Assembly (NCBI GenBank): GCA_031292035.1
Contig: JARLHX010000423.1
Span: 124,001-188,000, forward strand
Source of the DNA: Negativicutes bacterium
GTDB lineage: Bacteria > Bacillota_C > Negativicutes > Sporomusales_B > JARLHX01
Length of the DNA stretch: 64,000 nt
Direction of reading: 5' to 3'
A model generated the notes under the pieces. The model was not told the DNA's origin. It made no database searches and saw only the letters and a program-made list of their open reading frames with translations. Shown in pieces: positions 44,324-52,800 of this stretch. Every line of letters begins with the position of its first letter. Position 1 is the stretch's first letter. The position numbers and the translations under genes were made by a program.

Positions 44324-44614
44324 ATGAAGGAGGAAGAGGAAAAGAAGAAAAAGACATTGTTTAATGAAACAGAGAAGATGGACCGGCGGAACTTTTTCGT
44401 TCATTCTGCGAAAATGGTTATTCCCACCCTCGGTATTCTGGGGCTCAGTCTGGAGCTGCCCAAAATAGCCGAAGCCGCTTGTCCAGACACTTGTTCCGGG
44501 GGATGCAGCAACACCTGCAGCGGGTGTTTCGGCTGCACCGGCAGCTGTGCCGGCGAATGCAGCAAGACCTGCCGCGATATTTGTGCCAACAGTTGTACCG
44601 TTACATCGAGATAG
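44324..44614 (+). CDS. CXXX-repeat Cys-rich peptide precursor 5
   Basis: The 96-residue peptide has a very charged start (KEEEEKKKK), the leader KMDRRNFFVHSAKMVIPTLG and a core with 11 Cys: CPDTCSGGCSNTC, then two CxxC units, then CxxxC to the end. It replaces the usual TAGK with HSAK. GGGAGGTG precedes the ATG. It is the last gene before the terminator. Confidence 0.84.
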   Translation: MKEEEEKKKKTLFNETEKMDRRNFFVHSAKMVIPTLGILGLSLELPKIAEAACPDTCSGGCSNTCSGCFGCTGSCAGECSKTCRDICANSCTVTSR

Positions 44615-44626
44615 TAGGATCATGCT

Positions 44627-44664
44627 CAAACAAAAAGGGAGCCTTTCGGCTCTTTTTTTGTTTG
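44627..44664. terminator. Terminator closing the CXXX cluster
   Basis: GAGCC-TTTC-GGCTC is flanked by AAACAAAAA and TTTTTTTGTTT, so the stem extends into the A/T tracts and can act on both strands. It separates the cluster from the convergent regulator. Confidence 0.88.
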
Positions 44665-44719
44665 ATACGACTCATCGGTTGTAGGAAGAATTGGTTTTTT
44701 ATTGTAGGGTTAACAACCA

Positions 44720-46141
44720 TTATGATTCAGAAAGATCAAGACTTTCACACCGTGTCAGAAGTTCCTGGCGATTGTTGACAGTCAGTTTGTCGTAGATGTT
44801 GCGGGTGTGGAACTTGACCGTATTGGTGGAAATATTCAGCGATTCACTGATAAAGCGGCTGTTGCGGCCTTTCAGCAAAAGAGATAGTACCTCGTTTTCC
44901 CGTTCGGTCAGAGGAAGCTTCCAGAGGGACTGCGGGACTTCGGGCAGATCACTTGGGGGATCGCAGTCGGTGGCTTGGCTCTGGGCCTCCTTTCCCGGCA
45001 GGAGAATGGTTTGCCAACCGGCAAAGGTTTCCTTGCGATTGGGAAAAATAAGCACCGATAAAACCGTTAGGGCGCCGCCAACAAGGGCAAGGCCTTGTCC
45101 GGTCAGAGTGCCTGAGATCATGGTTGTCAGTTCGGGGGTGGCCAGATTGCCGCAGAATTCGGAGGCGGTGGTCAGAAACAGACCAAAGGCGCAAACCGCC
45201 GCTGGTCTGGTGGAGAAACGAGCGAAATAGGGAAAAAGCAACCAAGTATACATGTCAAAAAGAGCCAGGCCGCCTTGTAGCAATAAAAATGAGACCATGG
45301 GGAAATGAACCGGATGAAAGGAAAAAAGCAGAAAGCCGATGGCTAGGAAAGGCAGGACCGGTCGGTAGAGATACTGCAGATCCATATTAGTTTTGAAATA
45401 CAGCGCTGCTCCGGCTATCAAACAGGCGGCAACATAAGAGGCGTTGGAAAGGTAAAACACGTTTGAGAAGATTGGTTCCAGGCTAATGATGCTAAACATC
45501 GTTCCGCCGATCAGATAAAACAGTATGATCAACGAGACGAGTTTGGCCGGAAATGGATTTACCGCATCGGTTTTTGGAAATTCGCCCTGTGACTGGGAGG
45601 GATTCAACTTAATAAGGGACAGCAGACAAAACAGGGAGGCGAAGGGAAATAGTATTATCGTCGGGAGCATCCATTGGCTGTCAACAATTCCCGCCGCCAT
45701 GGTGAGTAGACCCGAAATGGTAATGGCAACGGCAAACGACAAACCGAGTTTCCGGAGGTCATACAAGATAAACGTCTGCATCCAAGCGGTAAGAAAAGGG
45801 GATGAGCAAACACCGCTAATAGCGGCAAGGACGACGAGGGTATAAGGATTTGCCGCTGTCCAATTCCCCATGATGCGCGGCAAAACTGCGGTTAACAAAG
45901 GACAAAGCGACAATATGGCGGCACAGACGATCAAAACATGCTTTTTGTCAAACATCGACCGGATTTTTATGCCCTTGGCCAAAAAGAGAAAAGTCAGCCA
46001 CGAGGCGCAGAGGAACCAGTGAAAAGGCTCGCTCGGATCTACTTGCCAGAGCGCAGAATACGGCCCTAGTAGCGGCCCTTGGAGATAAAAAAGCCACAGC
46101 CAACTAATGGCAAGCCCAAAACCGATGCTATGCTTGAACAT
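44720..46141 (-). CDS. Membrane-bound LuxR-type regulator with MFS-like domain
   Basis: The first 390 residues contain about 12 hydrophobic segments in a transporter-like pattern. The last 65 (about 405-470) are a LuxR-type helix-turn-helix: LTERENEVLSLLLKGRNSRFISESLNISTNTVKFHTRNIY. No transport motif is evident, so the membrane part may sense a ligand. ATG 46141 has GAGGCGA upstream, better than the TTG eight codons earlier. Its position convergent to the CXXX cluster makes it the probable regulator of the peptides. Confidence 0.85.
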   Translation of the reverse strand: MFKHSIGFGLAISWLWLFYLQGPLLGPYSALWQVDPSEPFHWFLCASWLTFLFLAKGIKIRSMFDKKHVLIVCAAILSLCPLLTAVLPRIMGNWTAANPYTLVVLAAISGVCSSPFLTAWMQTFILYDLRKLGLSFAVAITISGLLTMAAGIVDSQWMLPTIILFPFASLFCLLSLIKLNPSQSQGEFPKTDAVNPFPAKLVSLIILFYLIGGTMFSIISLEPIFSNVFYLSNASYVAACLIAGAALYFKTNMDLQYLYRPVLPFLAIGFLLFSFHPVHFPMVSFLLLQGGLALFDMYTWLLFPYFARFSTRPAAVCAFGLFLTTASEFCGNLATPELTTMISGTLTGQGLALVGGALTVLSVLIFPNRKETFAGWQTILLPGKEAQSQATDCDPPSDLPEVPQSLWKLPLTERENEVLSLLLKGRNSRFISESLNISTNTVKFHTRNIYDKLTVNNRQELLTRCESLDLSES

Positions 46142-46448
46142 ACATTTGATCGCCTCGATAACCAATAATTTGTCCGTCTATATATTTCCACTTAGGCTGC
46201 TAGAGTTCCTTTGCTTGTCGCCAAGTTGCGGAATAATGGCGATTTCGGCGATACAGACTGAGAACGATCATGTCGGCGAAGGATAAAACGAAGAAACCGC
46301 ATTATATGAGATAAATCGACAATATATAGTAGTTTTTTGATAAAATTTGTAGAAAACAGCAGGATATAGTGGAAATGTGTCCAATAAAAGGAATGATAAG
46401 TAAAAGAAGGATTGCTTTGTTGATTGCGAACATCGCTGGCAGAAAAAA
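46142..46448. other. Gap between the LuxR gene and the first GEMM riboswitch
   Basis: About 300 AT-rich bases should hold divergent promoters for the regulator and for the riboswitch transcript. ATAAATCGACAATATATAG (46312-46330) recalls the ATATATCGACATT box of leaders L1 and L3. No -35/-10 pair with normal spacing was found and no gene is supported. Confidence 0.4.
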
Positions 46449-46566
46449 ATCGGCAAACTCGCTGAAAAGCGGGGACGCAAAGCCGTGGGTCTAAGGGTGT
46501 ATGTACCTATGACTGCCTGGTTGCTCTTTCGGATATTTCCGCAAGGTGCATACCCGGCATTTTTTA
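46449..46566 (+). promoter_or_regulatory. Cyclic-di-GMP-I (GEMM-I) riboswitch 1
   Basis: The aptamer signature is clear: GGCAAACTC (46452), a GCTGAAAAGC hairpin, GGGGACGCAAAGCC (46471-46484), GTGGGTCTAAGG (46485-46496) and the GACTGCCTGGTTGC receptor side. A terminator-like fold (TGCC...GGCA followed by six T, about 46513-46566) follows as expression platform. It lies about 100 bases before the STAS gene. Confidence 0.92.
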
Positions 46567-46667
46567 TTGCTCGACATCATCGCAACAACTGAGCAATCAT
46601 AGTTATTTCACTAACAGCCGCATCTGAGCTCAAGTCTTCATCATACGAAAGGAAGGAACGATGTACA

Positions 46668-47084
46668 ATGAACAACGCAGCACGGCAGAAAGACACTGAG
46701 AAGTTAGCAGAGAAAGTAACCGCCATCAGTTCGATGACAGGAGAATACATTGTGCTGGTCCTCGGGGGAAAGATGGTATATGAGAATTCTGAGGAGTTTT
46801 CTCGCGCTCTAGAGGCTAAACTTCGCGGAAAAGCCTGCTATATTGTTGATGTGGATCAACTCGAGCGGTTGGATAGCACCGGGTTTGGCGTGCTGATCAC
46901 CTTCGCGAGGAAGGTCGCCGCCATGGAAGGGCAGATCGGTTTTGTGGCCTCAAACGAGTTTCACCGGGACTTGTTTATCATTGCCAAGTTCGACCATGTC
47001 TTTCCGATTGCCGACAGCCGCGAGCAAGTCTGGCAGATGATTAAAGATGGCTTCCAACCCCAGTTCGCGCTGACTCAATATTAG
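46668..47084 (+). CDS. STAS-domain protein (anti-sigma factor antagonist type)
   Basis: The 138-residue protein has one STAS domain (about 25-125): ITGEYIVLVLGGKMVYENSEEFS-like strands and VDVDQLERLDSTGFGVLITFARKV, with the Ser of LDSTG at the usual phosphorylation position. Such proteins switch by phosphorylation with an RsbW-like kinase, for example the phosphatase/ATPase protein at 21405. It is downstream of a c-di-GMP riboswitch and next to chemoreceptor genes. GGAAGGA precedes the ATG. Confidence 0.87.
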   Translation: MNNAARQKDTEKLAEKVTAISSMTGEYIVLVLGGKMVYENSEEFSRALEAKLRGKACYIVDVDQLERLDSTGFGVLITFARKVAAMEGQIGFVASNEFHRDLFIIAKFDHVFPIADSREQVWQMIKDGFQPQFALTQY

Positions 47085-47112
47085 CGGAAAAATTCTTTTT
47101 GGTGTCGGCAGG

Positions 47113-47181
47113 GCTCTTAGCAAAACGGTGGTCGACATCGCTGATGAACTGAGAACGCTGATCAATCAATTCCGGGTCTGA
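47113..47181 (+). pseudogene. C-terminal remnant of a chemoreceptor gene
   Basis: Twenty-two codons plus a stop read ALSKTVVDIADELRTLINQF-RV. The intact chemoreceptor at 47294 ends [22 protein letters not shown]. Only three residues differ, in the same frame and with the same stop position, so this is the tail of a near-identical gene whose body has been deleted. Confidence 0.85.
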
Positions 47182-47293
47182 CGCCCGGAAGAGGACAAGA
47201 TAAATGAATTGAACGTATACCTGATTCGAGAGTTACGCGATATTTTGCGGTAGATCATTCGCAAAATATAATTAAGAACGATTGGTGATGTTT

Positions 47294-49321
47294 ATGAACG
47301 ACAGATTATTCCGCAACAATGTTCAGAGTAGCATTAAAACAAAAATGATTATCGCGATGCTAGCTCTGGTCATTTTTTCTGTCTTAGTTGTTAAGATTTA
47401 TGATTATACTGTCCGGGTGCCAGAGATTGAGAAAATGGTGGCTGAGGAAAAACTAAATGCGGCAGTGCTTACCGCGTCTAGGTTGGAAACAGAATTGAGT
47501 AGAGCGGTCCTTACGTTGGAAACCTCGGCCAATAACGCTGTATTTGCCAGTAATGACACGGAAGCGATCGTCAGAGGGTTGCAGGTTCTGAAAGAACAGA
47601 ATTCGCTCTTTGCCACCGTATTCTTTGTGGATTCTTCGCTGAATCGCATCAATGAAAAAGGGGAACTGGCTTCGCTTGCAAGCAGAGAATATATGCAAGA
47701 AGCCCAAAAAATAAGAAAAACAGTTGTTTCCCGGGAGATTCTTGTTTCGCAGGGTACCAATAAACCTTCAGTGATGATGGCCTCGCCCATCAAAGTCGCC
47801 GGTGCCCCGGAAAGTTATCTCGGCATTTCTGTTAGCACTGATTCTTTGCAGAAAATTATCGATAAAGAAAAGAAGAGTGACAGTAACTATATCTTTGCCT
47901 TTGACGGAAAGAACGGAATGATTTTCTCTCATCCGGTAAAGGAATATATCGGTGCGCTCAAACTTATCAATACCGATGCAAAGGACGAAGGAAAGGTCAA
48001 TCCTGATCTTCGTCATATGGCGCAGGAAGCTGTTGCTGGTAAAACGGGTACAATCATTTATGATTTCAATGGCTCCAAGGTGATTTCTGCCTATACCAAT
48101 ATTCCGGGCACTTCGATTGGCATTGCATCCCGTATGAACTACTACGAAGCGCTGGCCCCTGTCAGAAATGAGCGCAATTCAGCGATCATCATCACATTGA
48201 TCGTTTCCTTGATTGCTGCCTTTTTGGCTTATATTTTTGCCGGACATATCGCCAATCCGATTATCGCTATCCGCGATGAATGTCTGCTGATTACGCAGGG
48301 TGATTTACGGAAACAGGCAAGCAAGGTTTCTTCTCGTGATGAAATCGGACAATTGGCAACTGGATTCGCTGCGATGCGAGGTAATCTCAACACTCTTGTG
48401 ACTAAAATTAAAACCGCGGCTGTGCAGGTGTCTGATCATTCGCATTCGTTGGCCCAAGGATCGCTTCAGACCGGTGAGACGGCGAGTCACGTTGCCCAGA
48501 CGATTGCGCAGATCGCCGAAGGTGCCACCCGACAATCTGATCAGATTGCCCAAATCAGAGGAAAGGTGTCAGCCACTAAAGAGGAGGTTCGCGCCGGACT
48601 GGCAGAGGCGGCCGTTACGCTTGAAGACGCCACTAGGACTTCGCAAATTACCAATGAAGGCATCGAATCATTGCGTTCGGCGATTGCCCAACTTGGTAAT
48701 GTCCGCACAACGGTGAAATTTGCCACTGAATCCATACAGAATCTGGGCCGTAGGTCGGCCGAAATTGGGGGCATTGTTGGCATTATTACGACGATTGCGG
48801 GGCAGACAAATCTTCTGGCGCTAAACGCGGCTATAGAAGCTGCGCGGGCCGGAGAGCATGGACGAGGGTTCGGCGTGGTTGCGGAAGAAGTCCGGAAATT
48901 AGCTGAGGAATCTGGAGAAGCCGCAACGCAAATTAGAAAGCTCATTATGGATATTCAGGCTGAGACATCAGTTACAATCCGCACGATGGAGAGTAATATG
49001 GTTCAAGTGGATGTGCAGGTGGACAGTATTCAGACAAGTGGCGAAGCAATGGAAAAAGTTACTGTTGGTATTGTGCAGTCTGAGCAGAATATCCGCAGCT
49101 TACGCAACCGTTTGGAGACCCTAGAAGAACATTCTAGCGAGGTTCAGTCTGCTGTCGATAGCATAGCAGGAGTGGTTGAAGCAACAGCGGCCTCGGCCGA
49201 GGAAGTAGCGGCTTCAGCCGAAGAGCAGTCGGCCTCCACCGAGGAAATGGCGGCTCTCAGCAAAACGGTAGCCGACATCGCCGATGAATTGAAAACACTG
49301 ATCAATCAATTCAAGGTCTGA
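47294..49321 (+). CDS. Methyl-accepting chemotaxis protein
   Basis: About 675 residues. A transmembrane segment (about 17-37) precedes a double-Cache-type sensor domain (about 45-295, with [28 protein letters not shown] and [21 protein letters not shown]). A second transmembrane segment (about 297-317) leads into HAMP (about 318-370), then the signalling domain with the hairpin tip [43 protein letters not shown] (identifying motif). It relays ligand binding to CheA/CheW. An ATG at 47288 or TTG at 47282 are alternative starts. No CheW-type genes are nearby. Confidence 0.93.
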   Translation: MNDRLFRNNVQSSIKTKMIIAMLALVIFSVLVVKIYDYTVRVPEIEKMVAEEKLNAAVLTASRLETELSRAVLTLETSANNAVFASNDTEAIVRGLQVLKEQNSLFATVFFVDSSLNRINEKGELASLASREYMQEAQKIRKTVVSREILVSQGTNKPSVMMASPIKVAGAPESYLGISVSTDSLQKIIDKEKKSDSNYIFAFDGKNGMIFSHPVKEYIGALKLINTDAKDEGKVNPDLRHMAQEAVAGKTGTIIYDFNGSKVISAYTNIPGTSIGIASRMNYYEALAPVRNERNSAIIITLIVSLIAAFLAYIFAGHIANPIIAIRDECLLITQGDLRKQASKVSSRDEIGQLATGFAAMRGNLNTLVTKIKTAAVQVSDHSHSLAQGSLQTGETASHVAQTIAQIAEGATRQSDQIAQIRGKVSATKEEVRAGLAEAAVTLEDATRTSQITNEGIESLRSAIAQLGNVRTTVKFATESIQNLGRRSAEIGGIVGIITTIAGQTNLLALNAAIEAARAGEHGRGFGVVAEEVRKLAEESGEAATQIRKLIMDIQAETSVTIRTMESNMVQVDVQVDSIQTSGEAMEKVTVGIVQSEQNIRSLRNRLETLEEHSSEVQSAVDSIAGVVEATAASAEEVAASAEEQSASTEEMAALSKTVADIADELKTLINQFKV

Positions 49322-49649
49322 CGGCAGTAAAAAGGAGCATAGTCGAAGCAGCCAATTGCCCGAAGTTTTGACTGCACTCTTAAGTGAATCTGTGTCTTGA
49401 AGCGAGGACTTTCATTCGTTCATTGAACTTTTGGTAGTCCTTTTTTCGAACTCTCTAGGTGTGGGATTATTCATCCCGTGGGTATCGAAGAGTTTTTATG
49501 TTGTGATTCGCCTTGTCATTTTGATAATTATGAATTATTTGCTATTTTTTTCTCAAAGATAGAAGGTTAATGTATATTAATGTAGAAAAATGCAATTAAA
49601 GGATATTTTCAACTTGGAGGAATTGCCTGCTAGTTTTATATATATATTT
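49322..49649. other. Gap before the second GEMM riboswitch
   Basis: About 330 bases hold a terminator (49405-49446) and a small GGGAT-TATTC-ATCCC hairpin (49456-49470). The AT-rich rest must contain the adhesin promoter. A perfect promoter is not visible. No gene is supported. Confidence 0.5.
49405..49446 (+). terminator. Terminator after the chemoreceptor gene
   Basis: AGGACT pairs with AGTCCT across a 25-base loop, followed by a T run. The loop (TTCGTTCATTGAACTTTTGG) is nearly the same as in the terminator at 19318-19363, so the two belong to one repeated terminator family. Confidence 0.7.
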
Positions 49650-49770
49650 CTGGCAAACTCATCGAAAGGTGAGGACGCAAAGCCGTGGGTCTAAAGGCCC
49701 GGAACCGGGCTATGATCGCCAGGCTGCTCCTGTTTATACAGGATCAGTTTGAGCGATTTTTTGTTTTCTG
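49650..49770 (+). promoter_or_regulatory. Cyclic-di-GMP-I (GEMM-I) riboswitch 2
   Basis: The aptamer has TGGCAAACTC (49651), ATCGAAAGGT, GAGGACGCAAAGCC (49671-49684), GTGGGTCTAAAGG (49685-49697), a CCCGGAACCGGG hairpin and GATCGCCAGGCTGCTCC. An expression platform may form from ATCGC (about 49715) pairing with GCGAT and the T run at 49754-49762. The adhesin start lies 41 bases further on. Confidence 0.92.
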
Positions 49771-49810
49771 CTATGGGGATGGGTTTTGCGAATGGAAGAG
49801 GTGAATGCAG

Positions 49811-52800
49811 ATGCAGAGAAAGTGGCGACGGGCTTGGCGCCGAGGTAAACCGAAGTTCATGCGGTATGACATGCGGAAAAAGCGGCTGGGTATACTGGCT
49901 AAAAAAGCCTCGATTCCTAACTTTGTCCGAAAATTTGTGACGCCGGCCATTGCCGCCTCCATTCTGATCGCAACGTTGGGAACGGCGTCAGCGCAGATCG
50001 TCGCCGACGGCAAGACCCAGACTTCTGTTGCGACCACTGGAAATGTCACCAATATCAGCACCGCTACTGTCCGCGGCATCAATGCCTTCAACTCCTTTAG
50101 CAAATTCAGCACTGACACGGGAACAATAACCAATCTATATTTGCCTTCCGGCACCAGCAACCTCCTAAATCTAGTCCATAACGAGACATCTTATATAAAC
50201 GGCATTATGAATTCTATCCAGAACAACAAAGTAGGCGGCAACTTGTTCTTCCTCAACCCTTACGGTGTTGTTGTAGGAGCCAGCGGCGCTATTAATGTCG
50301 GATCCCTGAGTATTATTACACCGCCCAAGAGTTTCATGGACGGTTTTTTTGATTCATTGGGCAACCCGTCACAGACGTCGACGCAAATGGTTCTGGACGG
50401 CTCAGTGCCAGTGAGCGGAAGCGGTCTCATTACTGTGCAGGGAAAAATCAATGCAGTCAAGGATATCCATTTGGCTGCCGGCACGGTAGCAAACTCCGGA
50501 GTGATTGCCACTGGAGCGGTCTTTACCCCGAAAACCGTCGATTTTAGCGATGTTGTCAACGCCAACGGGTATCAAAGCGGGACGACAATCGTAGTGGAAA
50601 ATGGCAGTATTTCGATCATGGCAACCGGCAATGTGGAAAATAGCGGCGTCATTGTCGTCAACGGGGGAAATAATCTCAAAGCCGGCAACGTGTCTATCAA
50701 CGCTGGCGGCGATGTTAAGTTAAACGATGGCTCGGTGGTTTCAGCCCGGGGCTATGGCCAAAATTCCAGTGGCGGCCAGGTTGATATTTATGCCCAAAAT
50801 AACGCCACCCTTACAAATGCCGCTATCGATGCCCGCGGCGGTGGCGTGTCAGGAGACGGAGGCTCAATCCATTTCAGTGCCAAGAACCAGGTTTCGATTC
50901 AAGGCGGGACGATGACCGCCGGGGCAGTAAATGGCCAGGTCGGCATGGTGCTTATCGATCCTGCGACCATCAACTGGACAGGCTCCACCCATGATGTCTT
51001 TCAAACAGACGGCACATCTTACACGCTTTTGGCCGATGATTCCATTACCCTTACGGATGTGGTGATATCTACCCGACAAGTGGCGGCCTCTGACGCAAAC
51101 CGAACGAATATTGCAACAGCCATTTCCACCGGGAATTCCGGCAATATATCCCTAACGGCTCCTGTCATTACGTTGAACAGCGGGACAAAACTTCTGGCTA
51201 ACGCTATCAACAGCGGCGGCACGACATATACCGGCGGGGCGATCACGCTGACAGCCAGTGACACCGCCAGCCTTTCCTATATGGGCTATAAGAGCGCCAG
51301 CGCCTCGATTCAAGTCGGCGACAGCTCCGGCGGGGCGACAGTCAAAGGCGCCAGCGTGACGATGCACGCTTCGGCTACGGCGGACAATAGTCTCATCATT
51401 CCGGACGCCGACGGCTCGGGGAACCCGCTGGCGACAACGGTGAATCTCGCAACGGAAACGCTGGCGTCGACAGGAAAACTGCTTGAGCTGGCAGGTGTGA
51501 ACGTTATCTACAGCCAGGCCAACGCTTCCGCCACCATCACGGTGAAAAGCGGTAGCGTCATCCAGGCTGACGGCGCGGTCGACCTCCATGCCGAAACGAA
51601 GACCGGGGCAGGCTCAAGGCCGCTGAACACCCTCCCGGGGAATCCGCTTGTGGTGAACAATCCTACGGCGCTCGGCATACTCTATAGCCGCATCGATGCT
51701 AATTCTAGCGTCCAAGTCGAAAAGGGCGCGACTATCACCGCCGGCAGTCTTGCCGTACAGGCCCACAACGACGCTGCTCTGGATGCTTCCGTACACGCCG
51801 TGCCGAGCAACTCCGGCAGCGGCAGTCCCCAGGTGGTCAGCGTCGGAGTCGGTGTAACTGAAGCCTATGTGCAGTCGACTGCCAGCATGGCGGGAGACGC
51901 AAATGTTGCCGGCAGTGTCCAGATTGTTGCGACGAATGAAGGTAGCTATAGCACCGAGGTGGTGGCCAAAACAGCCGGTAGCGGAAATGCGGCCGGGGCG
52001 GTGGCGGTCGCCCTGCGTAATACCAGCGCAACCGCCAGCCTGACAGGCAACATTATTGACGCCCAGAGCGTTGGTGTCTATGCTGTCAACGATATCGCCA
52101 AGGATGTGGCTTCATCCTCAAGCAAGGCGGGAACCACCACCCTCACGGACGTTGCCAATAAAATACAGGCCAATGTGACCAGCGCCGTTCTTCAGCCGTT
52201 ATACAATATCGTCGGCCTTGGTTCCCTCAAGCCCAGCCAGTATACACAGTCTACCGACGCGACCCAGACCCCCTTCCGGATATCGGGTGCGGTCACCTAT
52301 GCCAGCGCCACCGATACTGCCAGCGCCACCATCGGCGGCGGCTCGACCACGCAGACCGTGCATGCCACCGGCGCGGTGGCGGTCGGTTCCCAGGTCAAAG
52401 TCAGCAACATGCAGATCGCGGCCCAGGCCGAGGCTGTATCGAATTCCAGTTCCAATCCCTCGAGTAGCGACACCTCGCTCCAGTCCTATTCGGCCGGAGT
52501 CGCTGTCGGCAACTATAACCGCAACGCCCAGGCCGAAATCGGCAGCAATGTGACCGTCACCGGCAGCAAGATCGGGGTCGCGGCCAATACCGTCATGCCG
52601 ATTACCGACCCGACTGACGCTTTTGACCGTTGGACCGGTCTTGATACAATTACAAGCGCCATCGAAAGTATTACCGACCCCACCAAGGTATTCAACGGAG
52701 TTACCTCAGCCAAATCGTCGGCTGACGGCTCGGACGGCTCGATTGGCCTATCCGGTTCGGTCGGGGTGCTGACTTTCAATAACACCAGCCAGGCGCTTGT

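Noticed and set aside
40172..44614. Cys-rich peptides as metallothioneins or ferredoxins
   Set aside because: The strict four-residue Cys period, the export-like leader and the adjacent radical SAM maturase do not fit metallothionein or ferredoxin spacing.
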